64,000 bases of DNA from Hymenobacter nivis. GTDB taxonomy: Bacteria > Bacteroidota > Bacteroidia > Cytophagales > Hymenobacteraceae. Every line of letters starts with the position of its first letter. Within the stretch, counting starts at the first letter, position 1. Location: positions 434,001 through 498,000 of the forward strand of contig NZ_RCYZ01000001.1 of NCBI RefSeq assembly GCF_006439025.1. The letters run 5' to 3'. Made by a program: the position numbers and the translations under genes. Positions 15,886 to 25,143 of this stretch are shown one piece after another. The notes beneath the pieces were generated by a model that worked only from the letters and a program-made list of their open reading frames with translations, ran no database searches and was not told the origin of the DNA.

Positions 15886-18800
15886 CTATTCGGGCTTCGT
15901 TCCGATGCCCGATTTGTTCTGCACCTGCTTCACCTTTTTCAAATCACGGTCCAGCCCGAGCAGGTCGTTCACCACCTGGAGCTGCGTCGCCCAGTCCTGG
16001 ACATCCTGCAACTTTCCATCGAGCGAGGTCAGCACCTGCAGCAGGCGATCTTGGTTAGCATCGGCCGCCGTGGGCCCGGGGGCCGCCGGCACCGGGGGCC
16101 CAGCCTGACTGCCGCCGTCGCTGGTGGCCCCGCCCTGGGCGAAGCCGCGGAGCCGGCGCGTTTCCAGCCAGTCCTCTACCTGGAGCACCTGCGGGTCTTC
16201 GCGCAGCCAGGCCGGGATGACGTACTCGTTCTCGTGCACGATACCGGCCACGTTGAAGCCGCTGTCGTCGCGCAACTTGCCGTTGGCCCCGAGGCGCAGG
16301 CCGGTGGCCGCCCCGAGCATGCTCAGCGAGCCGGCCGCCGTGGGGCCCTGCACCTGCATCCCGTCGCCGGTCGCGCCGCCCTTGGCGAAGCCGGCAATCT
16401 TAGCCGAGGCCCCGATGCCGCGGGCGATGGCCAGCGCCGACATCGCCGTGCCGTAGATGGGGCCCGCGATGGGCCCCAGCGTGGCAGCCGTGGCCCAATA
16501 GGTCTGCACCTCCTCCACCACTTTCACGCCGATGTTGGCGATGGCCGCGGCCTTGCGGGCCACCTGGAACGCTCGGTAGGCGATGGTCTGCTTGCCGAGG
16601 CTATCGGCCAGGAACTGCACGTTCTCGTCGTTGAGGAGCTTGTCGGCGGCGCTGAGTCCCTTTTTGAACTTGACCATGCCGTCCTCGGTGGCCTTGGTTT
16701 TGGTGGTGTGGGCCGCCTGCTCCCGCAGCTTCTCCGCGTTCAGCTTCTTGTACTCGGCCGACTCCTCCCCGTTTTTGGCCTTCACCATCGCCAGCTCCCG
16801 GTCGCGCGACGCCTGCTTGGCCTGGAACAGGGCCTCGTCGTACTGCTGCTGGTTGAGGATGCCCTCGGCCAGCTTCACCTGGAGCTTCGCCACCGACTCC
16901 TGCTCGTCGGCCTCGTTGAGGGCAATCTTCTTGTCGATTTCGGCCTTGCGGTCCTGCTCAGCCTGCTGGTCGAAGCGGGCCTGCAGCTCGCGCAGCTGCA
17001 AGTCGCGCTCGGCCATGATGGCTTTCACGCGCTCGGTGTAGTCGAGCTCCTGCCCGGTCAGGGCGTCGGCCTGCTTACCGGCCGCCTCGAAAATCTTCTC
17101 CCGCTGCTGGTCGTGCCGTTTGAGCTCGTCCGAAATATTGTCGCGGTCGAGCTGGGCCCGCAGTACGTTGCGGGCGGTAATCGCGTCGCCCTCCTCCTTC
17201 ACCCACTTTTTCACGGCGTCGAGCCGCTCCTGGTCGGCCTTGTCCTGGGCCGCTTTCCGGTCCTTGCGCTCCTTCTCGCGGGCTTTCTGGGCCGCCTCGC
17301 CCGCTTTTTGGCGCACGGCGTCGGCCTGGCCATCGCCGCCCGCGGCGCGTTTGGCGGCCGGGTCCTCACCGCCGGCCTGCACGGTGGCCGCCGTGACCAC
17401 GGCCTTGTCGGTGGCCGCCGTGAAGGCCAGGCGGTAGGCGTCGCCCGCGCTTTTACCCAGGGTGGCGAACTCGGCCGAGGCCCCGCTGAAGTTGCGGTCC
17501 TTCACCAGCTGCCACACCCGGCCCAGGGTGCCGAAGCTGGCCGCCGCCGCCGCGCTGAAGCCCTGGAAGTAGGCGGGCCCGTTGCTGAGCAGGTCGTAGA
17601 GGGCCCGCACCGGCGCGGCCACCAGGTTGAGGTAGCCGCGGGCGTTGTCCGACGACTTCGCCCACTCCACGGTGGCCTTGGTGATGTCGGCAATTACGCC
17701 CCACAGCAAGCGGGTGGGCGTGAAGATGGCGTGCAGCACGTCGCCGAGCAGCTGGCCGGCCGACTTGGCCGTCATCGTGCCCTCGCTCAGCCAGCCCATG
17801 CTCTCGGCCAGCTGCGTCAGCTGGCCCCACACCTCCTGCACCGGCTGGAACAACTCCTTAAAGGTGGCCCCCAGGCTGGCCAGCAGCGTGTAGAGCACCG
17901 TCATGCTCTTATTGGTAAGCGTGTCGAGGATGGTGCCCCCGCCCTCGAACGACTTGGTCAGCTCGTTCTGGGCCTCGGCCAGCTCGGTTTGCGAGTTCAG
18001 CAGCCGCTCCTGGCGCTGGGTGTACACGTTGGTTTTGTCGACCAGCTCGTCGACGCCCTTGCCCACGTTCTTCAGCGACTTGAGGTAGTCGATGCCGGCG
18101 TCCTCGCCGGGGCCCCCGAACACGTCGGCGATGACGGTCTGCAGCTGGTTGGCCGGAATCTTGGTCTCGTCCATCTCCTTGCCCACGCGCTGCAGGGCCT
18201 GCTCCACGGTGATGGTGCCGTTGTTGATGCCGTCGAAGATTTCCTTGGTGAAGTCGGAGCCGAACGCGGACTGGAGCGCCTCGGTGGTGGCCTTGGTCTG
18301 CTCCCGGATGCGCAGGCCGAACTCTTTCACCACGTCGGCCCCCTTGTCGGAGAAAATGCCCTGGGTGGCCGACTGCGAAATGTGCCCGATGAACTCCTGG
18401 GCCGCGAAGCCCGCATCCTTGAACTGCGGGGCGTACTCCTTCACCTGGTCCAGGAAGTCGCCCCCGGCGTCGGCCCCGGCCAGGAAGCCCTGCTGGATCA
18501 GGCGCATGGCCTCCTGCTGGCTCACGCCCATCTGCTTGCTCAGCGTGTTGCTGGCCTGCAGCACCTCGTTGAAGTCCTTGCTGAAGGTGCGCGACACGGC
18601 CAGCACCGACGTGGTGAGGCCGTCCAGGTCCTTGCCGGTGGCCCCGGTCAGGGTGTTGATGTTGCCCCGCAGGTTGGCCACTTCCTTCGTGGTGTTCACG
18701 ATTTCGGCCCCCAGTTCCTTGATGCCCTCCAGCACGGCCTCGGCCCCTACGGTCACGCCCGCGAAGGCCAGCGCTTCCTTAAATACGCTGCTCTCCTTTT

Positions 18801-19233
18801 CGGCCGCGCCCATTTCCTTCTTCACGCCCTCGATCCGCTCCTGCAGGGCGTGGTAGTCGTCGAGCAGCTTCTTGCGGCCCGGGGCGTCGGAGTTCATGTG
18901 CTCCAGCTGCTTCTGGAGCACCTCGGCCGAGTCGGTCATGTTCTTGAACGAGGCGTTCACTTTCTGCCCGTTCAGGATGACCTCCGCGTTCTTTTTGTTG
19001 AGTTGCTCCTCGGTTTCGATCAGGCCGTTGGCCTGGTCGCGGGCCCCCTTCAGGCGGTCCTTTAGCTCCAGGAACTCCTGGTTCAGCTTGGCCCGGCGGG
19101 GGTCGTCGGCGGCCATTTTATCCAGCTGATTCTTCATCAGCGCAAAGCCCGCGCCCAGCTCCTTGATGCTGGCGTTGGCTTTTTGGGCGTTCAGTACAAT
19201 CTCTAATTCCCGGGTTTCCTTATCGGTAGCCAT
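15886..19233 (-). CDS. Tail tape-measure protein
   Basis: A 1115-residue protein, the longest tail gene, setting tail length and probably ejected with the DNA. It has heptad-rich coiled coil at residues ~1-130, a TP901-type tape-measure domain (~150-420; LRGNINTLTGATGKDLDGL, KEYAPQFKDAGFAAQEF), hydrophobic helices around 470-600, a long charged coiled coil (~650-890), and a Gly-rich C-terminus with IAGFAKGGATGDG and GIVHENEYVIPAW, a segment common in Bacteroidota tape measures. At roughly 1.5 angstrom per residue this predicts a tail near 165 nm. It is the last gene of the tail unit. Start ATG 19231-19233. Confidence 0.92.
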   Translation of the reverse strand: MATDKETRELEIVLNAQKANASIKELGAGFALMKNQLDKMAADDPRRAKLNQEFLELKDRLKGARDQANGLIETEEQLNKKNAEVILNGQKVNASFKNMTDSAEVLQKQLEHMNSDAPGRKKLLDDYHALQERIEGVKKEMGAAEKESSVFKEALAFAGVTVGAEAVLEGIKELGAEIVNTTKEVANLRGNINTLTGATGKDLDGLTTSVLAVSRTFSKDFNEVLQASNTLSKQMGVSQQEAMRLIQQGFLAGADAGGDFLDQVKEYAPQFKDAGFAAQEFIGHISQSATQGIFSDKGADVVKEFGLRIREQTKATTEALQSAFGSDFTKEIFDGINNGTITVEQALQRVGKEMDETKIPANQLQTVIADVFGGPGEDAGIDYLKSLKNVGKGVDELVDKTNVYTQRQERLLNSQTELAEAQNELTKSFEGGGTILDTLTNKSMTVLYTLLASLGATFKELFQPVQEVWGQLTQLAESMGWLSEGTMTAKSAGQLLGDVLHAIFTPTRLLWGVIADITKATVEWAKSSDNARGYLNLVAAPVRALYDLLSNGPAYFQGFSAAAAASFGTLGRVWQLVKDRNFSGASAEFATLGKSAGDAYRLAFTAATDKAVVTAATVQAGGEDPAAKRAAGGDGQADAVRQKAGEAAQKAREKERKDRKAAQDKADQERLDAVKKWVKEEGDAITARNVLRAQLDRDNISDELKRHDQQREKIFEAAGKQADALTGQELDYTERVKAIMAERDLQLRELQARFDQQAEQDRKAEIDKKIALNEADEQESVAKLQVKLAEGILNQQQYDEALFQAKQASRDRELAMVKAKNGEESAEYKKLNAEKLREQAAHTTKTKATEDGMVKFKKGLSAADKLLNDENVQFLADSLGKQTIAYRAFQVARKAAAIANIGVKVVEEVQTYWATAATLGPIAGPIYGTAMSALAIARGIGASAKIAGFAKGGATGDGMQVQGPTAAGSLSMLGAATGLRLGANGKLRDDSGFNVAGIVHENEYVIPAWLREDPQVLQVEDWLETRRLRGFAQGGATSDGGSQAGPPVPAAPGPTAADANQDRLLQVLTSLDGKLQDVQDWATQLQVVNDLLGLDRDLKKVKQVQNKSGIGTKPE

Positions 19234-19246
19234 AACAATACTTCAC

Positions 19247-19687
19247 TTATAAGTTAATAATTGCCTCGCCCGGCAGCGCGTCCGTGGCGGTGGTGAGCAG
19301 CACCTTCCCGTAGAGGTCCAGCATCAGCTCGCTGAGGCGGTGGGTCTGGTGGGCGATTTCAGTCGAGTACCAGGCCCGGGGCTTGCGGGCCCGGCGGCGC
19401 AGCTGGCCGCGGGTGTTGCGCAGGCGGTCGTAGCCGTCGTCGCCCTTCTTGATGCCGGCCCCGTGGCCCCGGCCCACGCCCATGTCGACAAACTTGCCAT
19501 AGAGCGCATAGCTCAGGCGCAGGCGGATTTGGTCGCCCTCGGCCGCCCCAATGACCTCCTTTTTAAAGCTGGCCATCAGGGCCCCGGTGTTCTGAATTTT
19601 CAGCCGGCGCATGTTGCCCACGAAGCGCTCCACGGTGATGTCGAGCCAATCAGCGGCCAGCTGGCGCGGGCTTAGGGCCTGGCTCAT
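19247..19687 (-). CDS. Tail completion/gp10-like small structural protein (probable)
   Basis: A 146-residue basic protein. The motif SYALYGKFVDMGVGRGHG near residue 60 and the Arg-rich RRRARKPRAWYSTEI near 105 resemble HK97 gp10-like tail/neck proteins (YALYxEFGTG). It overlaps the upstream gene by ATGA and precedes the tape measure by 13 bp, consistent with a tail assembly role. Family assignment is tentative because only short motifs match. Confidence 0.65.
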   Translation of the reverse strand: MSQALSPRQLAADWLDITVERFVGNMRRLKIQNTGALMASFKKEVIGAAEGDQIRLRLSYALYGKFVDMGVGRGHGAGIKKGDDGYDRLRNTRGQLRRRARKPRAWYSTEIAHQTHRLSELMLDLYGKVLLTTATDALPGEAIINL

Positions 19688-21165
19688 AAGCGGGTGTAGC
19701 GGTAGGTGAAGGCCGCCGTTTCAAGCTGGCGGCCGGTGGTGCTCAGGCTGAGGGAGACCTTCTCCCACAGGTATTTCTTGTGGTCGACCAGGTCCTTGCG
19801 GGCGGGGTCGAGGCTGAGCAGGTCGGCCACGCCGAATTGCACGGTGCGCTCCTTGGTGGTGGCCCGGTCCAGGAAGGCCAGCCAGCCGGCGTAGGCCGTG
19901 GCGTAGAGCCCGCCGTCGCCGGCCCAGCGCAGGGTGCGGGCCCCCACGGTGCGGCCGGCGAAGTCCACGGTGTCCCAGGTGGCCAGCGGGTAGGTGGCCC
20001 CGCGGCTGTCGGGCTGGAGGCCGCGGTCGTAGAGCAGGCGTAGGCCGCAGCGCGAGTCGTCGCCGGCTTCGAAGGCGGCCGAGGCCCCCTTCACCTCCAC
20101 GGCCGGCACCAGCCACTGGCGGCCGGCGTCGAGTGGGTCGGCCTCGCGCAGCACGTGCAGGGTGCCCGCGGCGGTGCTCAGGGCCTCCTTGCCGTTGCCT
20201 ACGACCAGGCTTTTCCAGCCCGTGTCGAGGGTTTTGTTCAACTCGTCGTCGGCCTCCAGCTCCATTTCCAGGGTGAAGCCGTCGCTGGTCACGGCCGTGG
20301 TGCGGGCGGGGCCCCCAACGCGGTCCACGTAGGCCGGGTCGGCGATGACGTCGGCCAGCGCCACGAAGCGCACGTCGCGCCGCACCGGGTGAAAGCCGTA
20401 GCCCACGCCGCAGAATTTCTGGATGGCCACCAGGAAGTCGCCGACACCGATGTCGGGAACATGCCGGTTCAGGGCAAACTCGGTGAGCAGGTTGCCGGCG
20501 GCGTCCTCGGCCGCCCGGTCGGAGTACACCACCAGGCGCTGCACCTCCGGCTCGGCCAGCCAGGGCCCGCTGGCGGTGTAGCCCACGGCCCCGAGCACGG
20601 CCCGGATCAGGAACACCAGGCGCGGGAACGGCACGATGGGGGCCCGCTTGCCGCCGGGCTTCAGCTGGTAGAGGCCGTCGCGGTAGTAGTTCACCACGTG
20701 GCCGTAGGCGGGCACCTTTTCCACGTCGTAAAACAGGGTGTTGCGCACGCACGGCAGGGCGTAGGCCGGCGCGTCGGGCACCAAGGTCAGCGGCACCAGG
20801 CCCAGGTCGAGGCCGGGCAGCGACACGCCGTCGATGCGGGTGGCCAGGTCGGCGGCGTCGGCCACGAAGTTGTACTGGAACATCTGCTGGGCCTCGTCGC
20901 AGTCGAGGTACACCAGGCTGCCGGCCCAGCGCAGCACGCCGTCCAGGTAGAGGCCCGCCGGCTCGGGGGCAATCTTATCGCCCTGGTCAGCGCGCAGGTG
21001 GGGGAAGTTGAGCCGGGCCAGGTTGCCGGCCGTCATCGGTAGCCCGAACGGGTACGTGATGGTGCCCGGCACCGAGTCGGCGCTGAAGAACGGATTATTG
21101 ATTTCCAGCGAGATGGCCCCTTCGGCCAGGTCCAGCCAACCGGCGGCGTTTTTGAGTCCGACCAT
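19684..21165 (-). CDS. Phage tail-tip/minor structural protein, unknown family
   Basis: A 493-residue soluble beta-rich protein without recognisable catalytic motif. Recurrent features: LEINNPFF near the N-terminus, LYLDGVLRWAG, FLIRAVLGAVGYTASGPWL near residue 195, GVGDFLVAIQKFCGVGYGFHP near 250, and TFTYRYTRL-like ending. The pattern of small-ligand-free beta domains and the place just before the tape measure suggest a distal-tail or hub component. Start ATG 21163-21165; it begins 2 nt after the preceding stop. The frame stays open upstream into the next gene, but the ATG and spacing argue for this start. Confidence 0.7.
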   Translation of the reverse strand: MVGLKNAAGWLDLAEGAISLEINNPFFSADSVPGTITYPFGLPMTAGNLARLNFPHLRADQGDKIAPEPAGLYLDGVLRWAGSLVYLDCDEAQQMFQYNFVADAADLATRIDGVSLPGLDLGLVPLTLVPDAPAYALPCVRNTLFYDVEKVPAYGHVVNYYRDGLYQLKPGGKRAPIVPFPRLVFLIRAVLGAVGYTASGPWLAEPEVQRLVVYSDRAAEDAAGNLLTEFALNRHVPDIGVGDFLVAIQKFCGVGYGFHPVRRDVRFVALADVIADPAYVDRVGGPARTTAVTSDGFTLEMELEADDELNKTLDTGWKSLVVGNGKEALSTAAGTLHVLREADPLDAGRQWLVPAVEVKGASAAFEAGDDSRCGLRLLYDRGLQPDSRGATYPLATWDTVDFAGRTVGARTLRWAGDGGLYATAYAGWLAFLDRATTKERTVQFGVADLLSLDPARKDLVDHKKYLWEKVSLSLSTTGRQLETAAFTYRYTRL

Positions 21166-21167
21166 CG

Positions 21168-23267
21168 TTAGGGCTGAAAAATAGTGGCGTAGGTGACCTG
21201 GGCGGGCCCCAGCGCGGGCGTGTAGAGCCGCTCGGCCGGCAGGTAGAACTCGAACTCCTGGGTCTGCACGGCCTTGCTTTCGTCGAAGAGCGACGAAGTT
21301 TTGGCCTTGATGTAGCCCGGCTGCCAACGCTGGCCGTCGTGGCTGAGCAGCAGCACGCGCTTGCTGAGCAGCAGGTCCTGCGAGGCCAGCATCTGGGCCC
21401 GCGTCCGGGGCCCCGACGCCGCCTTCACCACCGGGCGCAGCACGCGCCCCTGCACCGCCGTGTCGCCGGCCAGCGGGTCGTAGTCGGGGGCCAGGGTAAG
21501 GGCGGCCTCCTGGCCAGTGGTTTCGCCGTCGAGCTGGGCTTCGCCGGTGGCGGCATAGGTGGCCATGCCCCCCAGGGAGGTGGCAAACAGGAAGTAGCGG
21601 CGCTTGGGGAAGGTGCGTGCGTCCAGTTCGAAGCGACGGGTTTCGCTGAGCACCGTGGCCCGGTCGGGGCTGGTAACGAACACTTCCCACCACAGCACCG
21701 CCGGGCCGGCCCCGGCCAGCTCGGCCAGGCGCAGGGCGGCGTAGCCCACCGGCAGGCAGTAGACTTCGAAGTCCAGCGCGTCGTCGGCCCCGCCGTGGGC
21801 CACCAGCTGCTCGGTGCCGTCGCTGAAGTGCACGCGCACCTGGCATCGGAAGGCCGGGGCCCCGCCGGTGACCATGAAGTAGAGGAACTCGGGCTGGTCG
21901 CGGAGCACGGCCTTCACTGGCGGCTCCCAGGTGAGAAACGGCTTCACCTGGGCCTGGTAGGCCGTGAACCAAGTGCGGGCCCGGTTTTCGTAGAAGCCCA
22001 GGCCCCCGAGCAGCACGTAGCTGCGCTCCAGGGTAACGGCGGGCACGGCCACGCCGCCGAAGAATTCGGCGTGCTTGAGGAAGAAGCGGCGGAACAGCGG
22101 GGCGGCCCGCTCCACGGCGGTGCTGGCCGGGGCCGGCACATGGTAGTCCAGGAAGGCCACCAGCAGGGCCTCCACCTGGAACACCGAGCGCCCGTCGCGG
22201 TCGGCGGGCTGCTCCACGGTGGTGCCCACTTGCTCGAACACGTTGCTGCCGTACTCCTTCTCCAGCCACACTTCGCAGAGGAAGCTCAGGTCGGGTTTGG
22301 TGGTGGGGTCGGCCCGGTAGTCGTCGCCCGCGTCGACGGCCAGCGTGATGGGGTTGCGGCCGAAGTAGAAGTGGAAGGGCGAGAGCACCACCACTACGTC
22401 CAGGGTAGTGCCGCGGGCATCCTGCACCCGGCACTTGTAGGTGCCGGTGGCCAGGCCGGTGCGGCCGGGCCCCGTTGAGCCATCATCCTCCCACAGAAAT
22501 GCGTAGGGCGCCAGGCCCCCGCTGGGCACCAATTGCGCGGTAGTGGCCGTGGTATTCACGGCCACTTCGAAGCGGGCATCCGACTTGACGACAACCGGCA
22601 GCACCAGCGAGGCCCCGCTGGTGGCCGTAATGGTGCACCGATAAGTGCCCGCTTTTAGCTTGTCTCGCTGATAAAGGGTGGCGGGGCCCTGGTTAGCGGG
22701 CAGGGAGAGGTCGTCCGCCCAGACGAAGGTGTGGGGCTGGGCATCACCGTCAGTTATGTAGACGTCGGCGCTGCCCGTCGCCGTGCCAAACGCCAGCGCA
22801 TCCCTAATGATGGCCACGGCGGTGACCGGGGGCACCGTGGCTTGGTTAGCGATGACCGTCCAGCCGCTGGGGGTGCCGGTGTAGCGGCAGAAAAAGCTCA
22901 GGTCGTAGCTCTTGACGTACTCCAGGGCGGAAATATCGAACTCCGCCACGCCCTGCTGGGTGGCAAAGTCGAGGGGCAGCGCCCGCACTTCGCTCACCAA
23001 ATAGGGCAGGTTGCGCTGCTGGACGGTGTTCTTAATCAGCCCCACCAGGTTGGTGACGGCGTTTTTCACGTAGTCCTCGCGGCCGTCGTCGTCGTCGGGG
23101 TCGGGCACCACAAACTCGTTGGCCAGGGGCCCGTTGCCCCCGCGCCGGTAGGTGAACCAGGTGCCGGCCAGTCGGAAACGCACCTCCTCGGATTGGGCCG
23201 CGCGCACCTCGTCGGCGCGCGAAAAGGAGACGCGAATGGTCAGTTTTGCTAAGTGTTCGCCGGGCAT
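21168..23267 (-). CDS. Large tail protein with two SprB-type repeats
   Basis: A 699-residue structural protein. The middle carries two consecutive modules related to SprB repeats of Bacteroidota surface adhesins: a degenerate one (PHTFVWADDLSLPAN ... LKAGTYRCTITATSG, about residues 180-230) and a better one (GGLAPYAFLWEDDGST ... RTGLATGTYKCRVQDARG, about 250-300). The N-terminal ~150 residues and C-terminal ~350 residues are beta-rich and unrecognised. It overlaps the preceding gene stop by one base (TAATG). The position among tail genes and the adhesin module suggest an exposed tail component that contacts the host; this is inference. Confidence 0.78.
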   Translation of the reverse strand: MPGEHLAKLTIRVSFSRADEVRAAQSEEVRFRLAGTWFTYRRGGNGPLANEFVVPDPDDDDGREDYVKNAVTNLVGLIKNTVQQRNLPYLVSEVRALPLDFATQQGVAEFDISALEYVKSYDLSFFCRYTGTPSGWTVIANQATVPPVTAVAIIRDALAFGTATGSADVYITDGDAQPHTFVWADDLSLPANQGPATLYQRDKLKAGTYRCTITATSGASLVLPVVVKSDARFEVAVNTTATTAQLVPSGGLAPYAFLWEDDGSTGPGRTGLATGTYKCRVQDARGTTLDVVVVLSPFHFYFGRNPITLAVDAGDDYRADPTTKPDLSFLCEVWLEKEYGSNVFEQVGTTVEQPADRDGRSVFQVEALLVAFLDYHVPAPASTAVERAAPLFRRFFLKHAEFFGGVAVPAVTLERSYVLLGGLGFYENRARTWFTAYQAQVKPFLTWEPPVKAVLRDQPEFLYFMVTGGAPAFRCQVRVHFSDGTEQLVAHGGADDALDFEVYCLPVGYAALRLAELAGAGPAVLWWEVFVTSPDRATVLSETRRFELDARTFPKRRYFLFATSLGGMATYAATGEAQLDGETTGQEAALTLAPDYDPLAGDTAVQGRVLRPVVKAASGPRTRAQMLASQDLLLSKRVLLLSHDGQRWQPGYIKAKTSSLFDESKAVQTQEFEFYLPAERLYTPALGPAQVTYATIFQP

Positions 23268-23812
23268 TAGGGTACGGGAGTAAAGGCCGCCGGCTTGTAA
23301 ACCAGGGCCGCGTTGGCGGGAGAAATGATTTCGAAGTCGAAGCGCGTGCCGTACCAGGTGCCGTCGCCCAGGGGCCCCACGGCGTCGGCCAGGATGGCCC
23401 CGATGGGCCAGCGCGTTTTCACGTCGCGGCCCTCCTCGTAGTCGCGGCGGGCCCCGGCCAGCAGCTCCTCGCCGGTTTGCTCAGTGCGGTCGAGCACCTC
23501 CCAAGCCTCCACGTCCTTGGTTTTCTTCTCCAGCACGAAGAAGGCCCCGCGGCCGCGGCGTTGGTAGTTGTCACCGGCGTTGTCGGTGAACTGCACTTGG
23601 AGCGATTCGAGGACCAGGACCTGCTCCCCGGCGCCGGGCTTCAGGAAGCGGCCCAGCAGTACTTCCTGCATTTCCATCAGGTCGACCTGGCGCTGCAGCG
23701 GGTCGACGCTGACGATGATTCGGGCGAAGCGGGCCGAGTCCTTTCGGTGGCGGATGCGCACGTGGCGTGCGGCGAGGCCCTCAAACAGGGCGGCGTAAGT
23801 GGAATTGCGCAT
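23267..23812 (-). CDS. Tail-module protein, unknown family
   Basis: A 181-residue protein, not recognised. Mixed alpha/beta with RIIVSVDPLQRQVDLMEMQEV near residue 35, QFTDNAGDNYQRRGRGAFFVLEKK near 75, and a C-terminal DFEIISPANAALVY. It is chained to both neighbours by one-base stop/start overlaps, so it belongs to the tail unit started at 24638. Such medium-sized proteins near the tape measure are often tail terminators or connectors, but no specific match is visible. Confidence 0.65.
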   Translation of the reverse strand: MRNSTYAALFEGLAARHVRIRHRKDSARFARIIVSVDPLQRQVDLMEMQEVLLGRFLKPGAGEQVLVLESLQVQFTDNAGDNYQRRGRGAFFVLEKKTKDVEAWEVLDRTEQTGEELLAGARRDYEEGRDVKTRWPIGAILADAVGPLGDGTWYGTRFDFEIISPANAALVYKPAAFTPVP

Positions 23813-24633
23813 CAGTGGGTGGCTTTTTGGTTTTTGAGGCGGTGGTAATCGGCGGCCAGGTCCTGCATTTCGGCCAGCACCAGGCGTAGGGGCTGGCCGG
23901 CGGTCTGGTCCACGGCCCCAAAGGCCCCGCCCGCCAGCTTGCGCAGCACGCGGGCCCAGTCCGGGGCCTTGGTGGCCCGCTTCTTGGCGTCCTCGTCGGC
24001 GGCCACGAACACGTCGGGGAACTCCTGGGCGAGCTGGGCGCGGCACCCGCGGTACCAGGTGAGCACGGCCTGCCTCTCCAGGATGCCCAGGGGCCCCACC
24101 CGCGGGGTGCGGTTTTCCAGCTGATGCTCGTTAAAGGGCAGGCGCACGTCGCCGGTCCAGTCGGCCGAGGCGGGGCTGGCCCCCACGCGCCGCGGGCGGT
24201 AGAGCACGGCCAGGAACTTGTCGAGGTGCTCGGCCTTGCCGTGCAGCGCGTAGAGCACGAAGAAGGTGTCGGCGAAGATGAACTCGCCAAACAGCACGTT
24301 GCGCAGGTGCCCCCGCGGGCCGTGCCAGGTCACGGCCCGCTCAGTCACGTGGCGGCCGGGCAGTTGCAGGGTGGGCAGCAGCTGCTCGGTGAGCAGCTGG
24401 TCCTCAGCCTCCAGGAAGTGCGCCAGCGGCAGCAGCTGGGCCAGCACCACGACGGGCTGGGTGCCGAGCAGCGGCAGGGGAAAGCCGGTGACCACGCTGA
24501 GCAGGCGCAGCGGCCGGCCCGGGCGGGCCGGCGCGTAGAGTTCGGCCACCACGGCCAGCAGCTGCCGGCGCTTCAGCTCGTTCCACGAAGAAGGCACTTG
24601 CTTGGTGATGGTGCCGATTTGTAGGGTTTCCAT
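23812..24633 (-). CDS. First gene of the tail unit, unknown family
   Basis: A 273-residue soluble protein. N-terminus METLQIGTITKQVPSSWNELKRRQLLAVVAEL is followed by Leu/Pro-rich helices and a basic middle (VLYRPRRVGASPASADWTGDV). The C-terminus PLRLVLAEMQDLAADYHRLKNQKA is amphipathic. It is the promoter-proximal gene of the tail operon, only 4 nt from a -7 box, so its mRNA is probably leaderless. Similar-sized proteins at this place can be tail-assembly chaperones; no frameshift signal was recognised. Function unknown. Confidence 0.7.
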   Translation of the reverse strand: METLQIGTITKQVPSSWNELKRRQLLAVVAELYAPARPGRPLRLLSVVTGFPLPLLGTQPVVVLAQLLPLAHFLEAEDQLLTEQLLPTLQLPGRHVTERAVTWHGPRGHLRNVLFGEFIFADTFFVLYALHGKAEHLDKFLAVLYRPRRVGASPASADWTGDVRLPFNEHQLENRTPRVGPLGILERQAVLTWYRGCRAQLAQEFPDVFVAADEDAKKRATKAPDWARVLRKLAGGAFGAVDQTAGQPLRLVLAEMQDLAADYHRLKNQKATH

Positions 24634-24637
24634 GCCC

Positions 24638-24670
24638 CGAAGTTGCCGGGCCCTGCCACGGGTAGAAAGG
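24638..24670 (-). promoter_or_regulatory. Late-type phage promoter, leaderless tail operon
   Basis: -33 element CCTTTC (24665-24670, within GTGTCCTTTC), a 19-bp spacer and -7 box CAACTTCG (24638-24645). Only 4 nt separate the box from the ATG at 24633. One of six copies with identical spacing in the prophage. Confidence 0.65.
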
Positions 24671-24673
24671 ACA

Positions 24674-24701
24674 CAAAAAAGCCCCGGCGTAGGCCAGGGC
24701 T
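24674..24701 (-). terminator. Terminator of the single-gene unit 24724-25071
   Basis: An 8-bp stem (24680-24687 with 24694-24701) followed on the minus strand by six T residues that run straight into the next promoter. Confidence 0.7.
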
Positions 24702-24723
24702 TCGTGCTTTTGGTAAGGGGTCC

Positions 24724-25071
24724 CTAGTCGAGGATAATCCAGTCCGTGGCTTTTCGGTCTTCGGAGGTAAACTCCTGAACTATGATTTCTCCAGTGGGGA
24801 GCAACACGTACAGTATGGAGCTAATAGGCACCGTAATTTCTTCTCCGGTGGGGCGATGCGTTTGCGATCCGTGCGGCCGACGCAACTGACGAATTACTGC
24901 TTTGGGTAACCAAGAAACGCTATCCAGCGTGCGCAACGGCAATTCGGTAGCAGGAGCCAGAAACACTGTGTATTGCCCGTCCCAGAGCACGCGGGTAATG
25001 CAGTGGCCCTGGAGCGCGGCCCTCCAAGCCAGGTTGAAGGGAAAAGTTTGGGACTCGATAGTGGGGGCCAT
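24724..25071 (-). CDS. Unknown 115-residue protein in its own transcription unit
   Basis: Not recognised. The protein has a beta-rich look, with LYVLLPTGEIIVQEF near the C-terminus and ITRVLWDGQYTVFLAP near residue 25. Its DNA has a lower GC content than the neighbouring tail genes. A late-type promoter (25099-25131) lies 27 nt upstream and a terminator directly follows, so it forms a self-contained one-gene unit, the usual layout of a phage cargo (moron) gene. The ATG at 25069-25071 is preferred over an upstream in-frame TTG that would fall inside the -7 box. Confidence 0.7.
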   Translation of the reverse strand: MAPTIESQTFPFNLAWRAALQGHCITRVLWDGQYTVFLAPATELPLRTLDSVSWLPKAVIRQLRRPHGSQTHRPTGEEITVPISSILYVLLPTGEIIVQEFTSEDRKATDWIILD

Positions 25072-25098
25072 TGGGGCAGGTTTGAGGTAGAAGATGCT

Positions 25099-25131
25099 CA
25101 AAGTTGCCGGGGCCCGCCACGGGTGAAAAGG
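25099..25131 (-). promoter_or_regulatory. Late-type phage promoter of the single-gene unit
   Basis: CCTTTT (25126-25131, within GTGTCCTTTT), a 19-bp spacer, then CAACTTTG (25099-25106). The predicted leader is about 24 nt. Confidence 0.65.
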
Positions 25132-25143
25132 ACACGAAAAGGC

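Noticed and set aside
15769..19065. Very long plus-strand open frame opposite the tape-measure gene
   Set aside because: A shadow of high-GC codon use; its protein is His/Leu/Gly-rich without any domain, while the minus strand gives a clear tape measure.
19684..22434. 916-codon extension of the tail-tip gene
   Set aside because: It would overlap the 699-residue gene over its whole C-terminal half in another frame; the ATG at 21165 with 2-bp spacing is the sensible start.
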